5,546 bases of DNA, taken from Actinomycetales bacterium (GTDB taxonomy: Bacteria; Actinomycetota; Actinomycetes; Actinomycetales; Cellulomonadaceae). The position numbers and the translations under genes are program-made. Positions 1-5,546 of this stretch are shown piece by piece. The stretch lies in NCBI GenBank assembly GCA_012514835.1, contig JAAYZM010000324.1, positions 1 through 5,546 of the forward strand, given 5' to 3'. Each line of letters opens with the position of its first letter. Positions within the stretch are counted from its first letter, which is position 1. The notes below the pieces were generated by a model. That model did not search any database and was not told the DNA's origin. It worked only from the letters and a program-made list of their open reading frames with translations.

Positions 1-747
1 CCGTCGGCCCCGAGTTGGACGGCGTCGAACGAGAACGGGGGGCAGGCCACCGCGCAACCCGAGCCCGCCACGGTGGTGTTCCAGCCCGAGCCGGAACCCC
101 AGCCGGAGCCGGAACCCGAGCCAAAGCCGACGCCGAAGCCGGACCCCGAGCCCGGGGACGTGCAGTCCACGGTCGCGCTGAGGTCCTCACGCTCCACGCA
201 GGTCTACGGCTCCACGAAGCGCGTAACGCTCACGGCCACGGTCTCGGCGGGGGCTGCCTCGACGGCCGGCAAGGTCTTGTTCCGCGACGGCAAGAAGAAG
301 CTCGGCACGGTCACGGTCGCGAAGGGCAAGGCCACGCTGAAGGTCAAGCGGACCCTCACGGTGGGCACCCACAAGATCACCGCCGAGTTCCGTCCCGCGC
401 GGGCAGGGGTCAAGGGTTCGACGTCGTCGTCGGCGAGGCTCAAGGTGACCAAGGCGAAGCCGAAGGTCTCCGCGAAGCTCGTCAAGAAGACGATCACGCG
501 GCGCTCGAAGGCCAAGATCAAGGTCACCCTCAAGGTCGCGGGCGTGTCGAAGCCGACGGGCAAGGTGGTGGTCTACGAGGGCAAGAAGAAGCTGCGGACC
601 GTCACGCTCAAGTCGAAGCACAAGGGCAAGATCACGGTCACGCTGCCGCGCCTGAAGAAGGGCACGCACAAGCTCAAGGTGACCTACCGGGGATCGTCGA
701 GCATCGCGAAGAAGACCTCGAAGACGGTCACGCTCCGGGTGCGCTGA
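1..747 (+). CDS. C-terminal part of a secreted Ig-like domain repeat protein (5' end outside window)
   Basis: The frame is open from the first base to TGA at 745-747, giving 248 visible residues. The GTG at 73 is an internal codon, not a supported start, so the gene is treated as partial. Visible residues 1-28 are Ser/Ala/Asn-rich and could be the tail of another domain; the SW-x-ASNENGG stretch loosely recalls the end of a lamin-tail domain, which is a weak guess. Residues 29-53 are a Pro-Glu/Pro-Lys linker. Two related beta-rich repeats follow (about 56-150 and 154-248), each with a GKV...GKKKL...GTHK core, resembling bacterial Ig-like domains of the Big_3/Big_5 type. The Ig part is strikingly basic: by hand count about 38 Lys against about 3 acidic residues, nearly all Lys as AAG. 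There is no LPXTG motif and no C-terminal membrane helix, so attachment may be electrostatic or through upstream domains. The likely place is the cell surface or outside the cell. The catalytic or main function lies upstream and cannot be judged. Confidence 0.8.
   Translation, partial: PSAPSWTASNENGGQATAQPEPATVVFQPEPEPQPEPEPEPKPTPKPDPEPGDVQSTVALRSSRSTQVYGSTKRVTLTATVSAGAASTAGKVLFRDGKKKLGTVTVAKGKATLKVKRTLTVGTHKITAEFRPARAGVKGSTSSSARLKVTKAKPKVSAKLVKKTITRRSKAKIKVTLKVAGVSKPTGKVVVYEGKKKLRTVTLKSKHKGKITVTLPRLKKGTHKLKVTYRGSSSIAKKTSKTVTLRVR
85..153 (+). repeat. Tandem CCN-GAR type repeat encoding the Pro-Glu-Pro linker
   Basis: Alternating proline and acidic or basic codons form a short, imperfect hexanucleotide array that encodes PEPEPQPEPEPEPKPTPKPDPEP. 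Such linkers are stiff and extended and separate extracellular domains. The near-identical units make the tract prone to length change by slippage, always in multiples of 3 or 6 nt here, so the frame would be kept. The charge changes from acidic at the start to mixed Lys/Asp toward the Ig domains. Confidence 0.75.
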
Positions 748-782
748 GCAGTCCGGTTCAGCCGCGCTCGGACTGCCAGCGC
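741..782. terminator. Bidirectional hairpin terminator between convergent genes
   Basis: GCGCTG (741-746) pairs with CAGCGC (777-782), and GCAGTCCG (748-755) pairs with CGGACTGC (769-776). This gives a 14-bp stem with one bulged A (747) and a 13-nt loop (756-768). The element overlaps the stop codon of the Ig-like gene (745-747) and, in the loop, the stop of the minus-strand DUF2530 gene (758-760). It therefore sits where both convergent transcripts must end. No clear U-tract follows on either strand, which is common in high-GC actinobacteria. The role as a terminator is inferred from position and stem strength. Confidence 0.7.
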
Positions 783-1021
783 TTCCGGTTGCGGGCGGAC
801 CACGCCAGGCCGATCCCGCCCAGGGCGAGGCCCGCGCACGCGACCTGGACCCAGCGGGCGGCGTCCGTGGCGGTGGTGAGGTGCACGACGACGGCGCCCA
901 GAAGGACCGCGCCCCAGATCGCGGTGCCGACGGCGATGACCCGGAAGAGGTCCACCGCGAGCGGCTCGGGGTCGGGGCGGCGCGAGGACGGGTCGCGCAG
1001 CACGGTCAGGAGCGAGGGCAC
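758..1021 (-). CDS. DUF2530 family small membrane protein
   Basis: This 87-residue protein starts at GTG (1021-1019) and ends at TGA (760-758). The N-terminus carries a PDPEPL motif (about residues 16-21), which I recognise from the actinobacterial DUF2530 family. Two hydrophobic helices follow at about 25-48 and 57-75, and the C-terminus is a basic, probably cytoplasmic tail (ARNRKRWQSERG). It should be an integral inner-membrane protein with two passes. No biochemical function is known to me for the family. The gene lies 9 nt downstream of the LMW phosphatase stop on the same strand, so the two are probably co-transcribed and perhaps translationally coupled. From memory, DUF2530 genes often sit near NCS2 permease and MarR genes in actinobacteria, which fits this layout, but I could not check it here. 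Confidence 0.8.
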   Translation of the reverse strand: MPSLLTVLRDPSSRRPDPEPLAVDLFRVIAVGTAIWGAVLLGAVVVHLTTATDAARWVQVACAGLALGGIGLAWSARNRKRWQSERG

Positions 1022-1028
1022 GGCCCGA

Positions 1029-1032
1029 CCTT
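1029..1032 (-). promoter_or_regulatory. Probable ribosome binding site of the DUF2530 gene
   Basis: On the minus strand AAGG lies 7 nt before the GTG start and overlaps the TAA stop of the upstream phosphatase gene. The match to Shine-Dalgarno is short, but its spacing is right. It supports the GTG at 1021 and coupled translation of the pair. Confidence 0.45.
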
Positions 1033-1588
1033 AGCCGAGCAGCCGTGCGAGGGTGCCGACGGCGCCGTTGATCTGGGTGTAGACCTCCGCATAGACGGCC
1101 TGGGGGCGCCCGATCGGGTCGGCGATGTCGTCCGCGGCGGCGGCGCCGGGGACCAGGGCGGCCGTGGCGCGGGCACCCTTCGCGGCCGCGACGAGGGTGC
1201 GCAAGCGGGCGTGCGGGCCGCGCGCGTCCCGGATCTCCTCGAGCGCCGCGTCCGGCAGGCCGCCCGCGAGGCGGACCAGCTCGCGGAGCGTGAACGTGCG
1301 GCTCAGCGCGGTGGGGTCGAGATCGACCACGGCGGAACGGTGCTCGCGCGTCGCCGTCACGACGAGGGTCGCGGCACCCACGTGCTCGGCCGTGAGCTCG
1401 CGTGCCGCGAAGCCTTCCGTGGCGATCCCGCCGTCGGACAGCAGCGCCGCCATCGGCGCGGAGACGGGAGCGCCGACGACGGCGCGCGTGCCGGCGCTGC
1501 GTACCCGCAGGCCGGTGCGGGCGGCGAGCAGCCGTTCGATGGCGGGCGAGCGGCAGATGTTCCCGGTGCACACGGCGAGGACGTCCAT
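1031..1588 (-). CDS. Low molecular weight protein tyrosine phosphatase
   Basis: This is a 185-residue cytoplasmic phosphatase that should hydrolyse phosphotyrosine on proteins. The phosphate-binding loop CTGNICRS (residues 7-14) directly follows the first beta strand and matches the C-x4-C-R-S signature: Cys7 is the expected nucleophile and Arg13 the phosphate-binding arginine. The general-acid loop is DIADPIG, with catalytic Asp157 followed by Pro158. The common DPYG tyrosine is replaced by Ile159. The length is slightly above the usual 150-170 residues because of an Ala-rich stretch before the acid loop. ATG at 1588-1586 is chosen because it leaves the standard few residues before the P-loop; the frame stays open far upstream, but that is antisense to the permease and has no family match. 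A GGGG run just before the ATG is only a weak ribosome site. The substrate could be a tyrosine kinase or envelope protein. An arsenate reductase role is less likely without arsenic genes nearby. Confidence 0.9.
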   Translation of the reverse strand: MDVLAVCTGNICRSPAIERLLAARTGLRVRSAGTRAVVGAPVSAPMAALLSDGGIATEGFAARELTAEHVGAATLVVTATREHRSAVVDLDPTALSRTFTLRELVRLAGGLPDAALEEIRDARGPHARLRTLVAAAKGARATAALVPGAAAADDIADPIGRPQAVYAEVYTQINGAVGTLARLLG

Positions 1589-1645
1589 CGCCCCAGCCTG
1601 CCAAACATTTCTGGGCGGTTCGGGCCGGTGGTCCCGCCCGGTTCT

Positions 1646-1658
1646 GGCACGCTGTGCC
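1646..1658. repeat. Short inverted repeat GGCAC-N3-GTGCC before the permease start
   Basis: A perfect 5-bp dyad with a 3-nt centre ends 2 nt before the ATG of the NCS2 gene, where a Shine-Dalgarno would be expected and none is seen. It could be a small operator or a hairpin hiding the start region. In sequence this GC-rich a 5-bp dyad can arise by chance, so confidence in function is low. The rest of the 72-bp divergent gap (1589-1660) shows no convincing -10 or -35 boxes on either strand. Confidence 0.3.
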
Positions 1659-1660
1659 CC

Positions 1661-3115
<1,455 letters not shown>

Positions 3116-3125
3116 CTCCAGAAGT

Positions 3126-3163
3126 CGACGCCCGGGTTCCCCTCGACGGGGACCCGGGCGTCG
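3126..3163 (+). terminator. Strong hairpin terminator after the NCS2 permease
   Basis: CGACGCCCGGGT (3126-3137) pairs with ACCCGGGCGTCG (3152-3163), and CCCC (3139-3142) pairs with GGGG (3148-3151). The only interruptions are one bulged T (3138) and a 5-nt loop. The 16-bp, very GC-rich stem begins 10 nt after the permease stop. The T-rich run at 3176-3189 is too far away for a classical U-tract and belongs to the next promoter. It probably ends permease transcription and insulates the marR promoter. Confidence 0.75.
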
Positions 3164-3182
3164 CCGTACCCGCCCTTGTCTG

Positions 3183-3200
3183 TTTCTTTACGTAAAGTAA
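3183..3200. promoter_or_regulatory. Probable MarR operator palindrome
   Basis: CTTTACGTAAAG (3186-3197) is a perfect 12-bp palindrome. It extends imperfectly to 18 bp (3183-3200), with 16 of 18 positions symmetric. It is an AT-rich island in GC-rich sequence, lies 22 nt upstream of a MarR gene, and falls in the -35/-10 region of that gene's likely promoter. MarR dimers usually bind such 16-20 bp dyads at their own promoters and block RNA polymerase. Autorepression is therefore the simplest reading, though it is inferred. Confidence 0.72.
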
Positions 3201-3219
3201 TGAGGTAGACTCAACACTT
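3183..3219 (+). promoter_or_regulatory. Probable leaderless promoter of the marR-MFS operon
   Basis: TAGACT at 3206-3211 fits the actinobacterial -10 pattern TANNNT. A weak -35 (TTTCTT, 3183-3188) lies 17 nt upstream. The -10 box ends 8 nt before the GTG start at 3220, the spacing expected when transcription begins at or next to the start codon. The only purine-rich run, GAGGT (3202-3206), is 13 nt from the start and overlaps the -10 box, too far for a good Shine-Dalgarno. A leaderless mRNA is inferred. Confidence 0.55.
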
Positions 3220-3702
3220 GTGACAAGCGCCCCGGAGACCCCCGCCCAGGGCTCTGCCGCACCCGCAGTCACGCCCTCCGAGTGCCGCCCGGCGCCCCTC
3301 GCGGCGAACCTGCGCGTCGCGCTCGCCCGCTCGTGGCGACGCATCCGCGCCGAGCGCGGCGACGTGGACCTCCCGGACGTGCAGTTCTCGATCCTCGTGC
3401 GGATCGTCAAGCACGGCGCCACCACGCCGGGCCAGATCGCCGAGTTCCACCGCATCCAGCCGCCCTCGGCCACGCGCGCCGTCAAGCACCTCGAGGAGCT
3501 CGGGCTCGCCACGCGCGAGACCCACCCCACGGACGGCCGCCAGGTGCTCGTCACCGTCACCGAGGCGGGTCGCGAAGAGGTCCGCGAGACGATGCGCCGT
3601 CGCGACGCCTGGCTCGCCCGCCAGCTCGCCGCTCTCACTCCCCAGGACAGGGAGACCCTCGCGCGGGCCAGCGCACTGCTCACCCAGATCGCCGAAAGCT
3701 GA
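3220..3702 (+). CDS. MarR family transcriptional regulator
   Basis: This 160-residue DNA-binding protein probably represses itself and the exporter behind it until a small ligand binds. After an Ala/Pro-rich N-terminal extension (about 1-26) come the dimer helix (LAANLRVALARSWRRIRAE) and the winged helix-turn-helix. The latter covers residues about 69-118: TPGQIAEF, then a recognition helix around PPSATRAVKHLEELGL (81-96), then the wing with the conserved D-x-R (Asp105, Arg107). The C-terminal helices (about 117-158) complete the dimer interface. The length is normal for the family. There is a single cysteine (Cys22) in the flexible N-terminus, so thiol-disulfide sensing of the OhrR or HypR kind has little support. 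The GTG start is supported by the promoter spacing; it is the first candidate after the -10 box. The stop overlaps the MFS start by one base. The ligand is unknown. Confidence 0.92.
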   Translation: MTSAPETPAQGSAAPAVTPSECRPAPLAANLRVALARSWRRIRAERGDVDLPDVQFSILVRIVKHGATTPGQIAEFHRIQPPSATRAVKHLEELGLATRETHPTDGRQVLVTVTEAGREEVRETMRRRDAWLARQLAALTPQDRETLARASALLTQIAES

Positions 3703-4997
3703 TGTCCCAGACCTTTGCCTCACTGAAGTACCGCAACTACCGCTGGTGGGTGTCCGGTGCGCTCGTCGCCTCCGTGGGCACCTGGATGCAGCGCGTGGCC
3801 CAGGACTGGCTCGTGCTCACCGAGCTGTCCAACGACTCGGGCGTCGCGATCGGCATCACCACCGCCCTGCAGTTCGCCCCCGCGCTGTTCTTCTCCGCGT
3901 GGGCGGGCGCGCTCGCGGACCGCGTGGACCGCCGCAAGCTCCTCTACATCACGCAGGGCGCCCAGGGCATCCTCGCGGCCGTGCTCGGCTGGCTCGTGCT
4001 CGCGGGCATCGCGGAGCTGTGGCACGTGTACGTCCTCGCGTTCCTGCTGGGCATCGCCTCGGCCTTCGACGCGCCCGTGCGCCAGGTGTTCGTCTCCGAG
4101 CTGGTCCCGCGCGATCGGCTCGCGAACGCCGTGGGCCTCAACTCGGCCACCTTCAACACGGCCCGGCTGATCGGCCCCGGCGTGGCCGGCCTGCTCATCG
4201 CCGCTGTCGGCACGGGCTGGGTGTTCATCATCAACGCGCTCAGCTTCGTGGCCACGCTGCTCGCGCTCTACCGGATCAACACCGCCCAGATGTTCCGCGA
4301 GGAACGCGCCAAGGAAGGCCGCGGCGGCACCATCCGGGACGGCATCGAGTACGTCAAGAACCGCACCGACATCATCGTGATCTTCGCCGTCGTCGGCGTC
4401 GTCTCGACCTTCGGCCTCAACTTCCAGCTCACGTCCGCCCTCATGGCGCGCATCGAGTTCGGGCGCGGGGCGGGGGAGTACGGCGTGCTCGGCTCCGTGC
4501 TCGCGATCGGGTCGCTCGCCGGGGCGCTCATGGCCGCGCGCCGCGAACGGCCCCGCGTGCGCCTCGTGATCGGGTCCGCGTTCGCGTTCGGCATCACCAC
4601 CGGGCTGCTCGCGCTCATGCCGAGCTACCCGCTGTTCGTCATCGCGAGCATCCCCGTGGGCTTCGCAAGCCTCACGATGCTCACCGCCGCCAACGCGACG
4701 CTTCAGCTGTCCACGGCCCCCGCGATGCGCGGGCGCGTCATGTCGCTCTACATGATCGTGTTCCTCGGGGCCACGCCCGTCGGGTCGCCGCTCGTGGGCT
4801 GGGTGGGCGAGTACGTGGGCCCGCGCTGGTCCATCGGCGTGGGCTCGGTGAGCGCGCTGCTCGTCGCGCTGTGGGCCCTGTGGTGGACCCGCCGCCGCTG
4901 GGGCGTCGAGGTGCACTACTCGTTGCGCACCTCGCCCCGCCTCCAGGTGGTCCACCCGCCTACGCCCGGAGACCCCGCGAGCACCGAAGCGGCCTGA
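3702..4997 (+). CDS. MFS exporter, MFS_3 (EntS-like) subfamily
   Basis: This 431-residue membrane transporter probably expels a drug, siderophore or other small molecule using the proton gradient. The N-terminus FASLKYRNYRWWVSG and the segment VGTWMQRVAQDWLVLTEL (25-42) are typical of the MFS_3 group that includes the enterobactin exporter EntS. The loop between helices 2 and 3 carries motif A as GALADRVDRRKL (69-80). A second family block is RGRVMSLYMIVFLGATPVG (343-361). About 12 hydrophobic helices are visible, with a central charged loop at about 192-222. The C-terminal tail (about 397-431) is hydrophilic and Pro-rich. The ATG shares its A with the TGA of marR (TGATG, 3700-3704), which sets this start and implies translational coupling; the frame is open further upstream only as a shadow of marR. 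Expression should follow the MarR operator. No siderophore genes are in view, so multidrug or metabolite efflux is equally likely. Confidence 0.92.
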   Translation: MSQTFASLKYRNYRWWVSGALVASVGTWMQRVAQDWLVLTELSNDSGVAIGITTALQFAPALFFSAWAGALADRVDRRKLLYITQGAQGILAAVLGWLVLAGIAELWHVYVLAFLLGIASAFDAPVRQVFVSELVPRDRLANAVGLNSATFNTARLIGPGVAGLLIAAVGTGWVFIINALSFVATLLALYRINTAQMFREERAKEGRGGTIRDGIEYVKNRTDIIVIFAVVGVVSTFGLNFQLTSALMARIEFGRGAGEYGVLGSVLAIGSLAGALMAARRERPRVRLVIGSAFAFGITTGLLALMPSYPLFVIASIPVGFASLTMLTAANATLQLSTAPAMRGRVMSLYMIVFLGATPVGSPLVGWVGEYVGPRWSIGVGSVSALLVALWALWWTRRRWGVEVHYSLRTSPRLQVVHPPTPGDPASTEAA

Positions 4998-5029
4998 GCT
5001 GCCCCGGAGGCGCCGTCGTCGGACCCTCC

Positions 5030-5048
5030 GCGCGGGCACCGCCCGCGT
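5030..5048 (+). terminator. Possible hairpin terminator after the MFS gene
   Basis: CGCGGGC (5031-5037) pairs perfectly with GCCCGCG (5041-5047) around a 3-nt loop, with a possible G-U pair at 5030/5048. It lies 33 nt past the exporter stop and before a new gene with its own ribosome site. There is no U-tract. The remaining spacer (4998-5119) also contains an imperfect direct repeat around CCGTCG...CGGAC (5013-5022 and 5053-5061) and no clear promoter. Confidence 0.45.
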
Positions 5049-5107
5049 CCCGCCGTCGGACACGTCCTTCACCCGCTCGGCCCTGCCCCGCACGGTGCCC
5101 GATATGT

Positions 5108-5112
5108 GAGGA
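5108..5112 (+). promoter_or_regulatory. Ribosome binding site of the DUF4012 gene
   Basis: GAGGA lies 7 nt before the ATG at 5120, a good Shine-Dalgarno at proper spacing. It decides this start over a nearby ATG at 5112 in another frame. It is the clearest ribosome site in the window. Confidence 0.65.
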
Positions 5113-5119
5113 TGAGCGC

Positions 5120-5546
5120 ATGTCGACAGGGGGAAACGCTCTGCGGGAGTTCCGGTGGCGCCGGCTGTGGTGGCTCGCCGCCGTGCTGGGCGTCGCCCTC
5201 CTCGCCGCGGCCGTGTGGGTGGGCTGGAAAGGCTCCGTCGCTTACGTGGGCCTGCGGGACGCCCAGGGTGCCGCCACGAAGGCGCGCGACGCGATCGGCA
5301 AGGGCGACGCGATCGAGGGCGCGCGCCAGCTCACCGTCATGACCTCGGACATGGCGCGTGCGCGCGAGGCGACGCAGGACACGCTGTGGAAGGCCGCGTC
5401 CTCCGTCCCGTGGATCGGTCCCAACCTGCAGGCCGTCACGTCCCTGACCGCCGCGCTCGACGACCTCGCCCGTGACGGCGTGGCCCCCGTGGTGGACATC
5501 GTCAGCGTGGTCGCCTCCGGGGGGCTCGCGCCGAGCGACGGGCGCA
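5120..5546 (+). CDS. DUF4012 domain protein, membrane-anchored (3' end outside window)
   Basis: The frame opens at ATG 5120 behind a good ribosome site and has no stop up to the window edge, giving 142 visible residues of what is usually a much longer protein. A basic N-terminus (LREFRWRRLWW) precedes one membrane helix at about 17-36, so the rest should lie outside the membrane. Residues about 45-92 form an Ala-rich, probably coiled helical region (AATKARDAIGKGDAIEGARQL...). The motif SVPWIGPNLQAVTSLTAALDDLA (95-117) and the later GGLAPSDGR (134-142) match my memory of the start of the actinobacterial DUF4012 family. That family is of unknown function and is often found near exopolysaccharide or capsule genes. 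The gene follows a possible terminator, so it is probably the first gene of a new unit running to the right. The family call is fairly good; any role is open. Confidence 0.75.
   Translation, partial: MSTGGNALREFRWRRLWWLAAVLGVALLAAAVWVGWKGSVAYVGLRDAQGAATKARDAIGKGDAIEGARQLTVMTSDMARAREATQDTLWKAASSVPWIGPNLQAVTSLTAALDDLARDGVAPVVDIVSVVASGGLAPSDGR

Noticed and set aside
1645..1660. TGGCAC resembling a sigma-54 -24 element before the permease
   Set aside because: The GC of the -12 element is at the wrong spacing and the TT is missing. Sigma-54 is also generally absent from actinobacteria.
1589..1660. Purine riboswitch before the purine permease
   Set aside because: The gap is only 72 bp, shared with a divergent gene, and lacks the three-way-junction core and paired loops of the known aptamer.
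3220..3702. Redox-sensing MarR (OhrR-like)
   Set aside because: The only cysteine is Cys22 in a poorly structured N-terminal extension; the N-terminal helix position used by OhrR proteins does not carry one here in a recognisable context.
3720..5093. Minus-strand open frame of 457 codons opposite the MFS gene
   Set aside because: Composition is dominated by Arg, Gly, Glu, His and Asp with no family motif, while the plus strand encodes a clear exporter with normal codon bias.
5106..5342. Plus-strand frame of 78 codons, and a 106-codon frame at 5155, near the right edge
   Set aside because: Both overlap the DUF4012 frame that starts at 5120 behind a good ribosome site, and both show Arg/Pro/Ser-rich shadow composition.

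Overview
The window is GC-rich, with dense genes that prefer G or C at third codon positions, GTG starts beside ATG, and families typical of Actinomycetota (DUF2530, DUF4012, an AzgA-type NCS2 permease with a divergent LMW phosphatase). I infer a high-GC actinobacterium, probably of the Micrococcales. The genus cannot be fixed from this sequence. It reads as an ordinary chromosomal region: there are no insertion sequences, tRNAs, rRNAs, CRISPR arrays or phage genes.

Layout, left to right. (1) Positions 1-747 (+) hold the 3' end of a large secreted protein: a Pro-Glu-Pro linker followed by two very lysine-rich Ig-like domains. (2) It converges on a minus-strand pair, a LMW protein tyrosine phosphatase (1588 to 1031) followed 9 nt later by a two-helix DUF2530 membrane protein (1021 to 758). 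A strong hairpin at 741-782 overlaps the 3' ends of both converging genes and looks like a bidirectional terminator. (3) Across a 72-bp gap, diverging from the phosphatase, is an NCS2/AzgA purine permease (1661-3115), closed by a long hairpin at 3126-3163. (4) A compact two-gene cassette follows: a MarR regulator (3220-3702) and an MFS_3 exporter (3702-4997) sharing one base. It is preceded by a perfect 12-bp palindrome inside a probable leaderless promoter. (5) After a 122-bp spacer, a DUF4012 membrane-anchored protein begins at 5120 and runs off the right edge.

How the genes work together: the MarR/MFS pair is most simply a self-repressed, ligand-inducible efflux unit. The permease imports purine bases. 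The phosphatase and DUF2530 gene form a likely co-transcribed pair. The DUF4012 protein and the Ig-like protein both belong to the cell surface and may mark neighbouring envelope loci outside the window. I found no clear evidence of a new multi-gene system. The most informative non-coding signals are the MarR operator/promoter and the terminator shared by the convergent genes.
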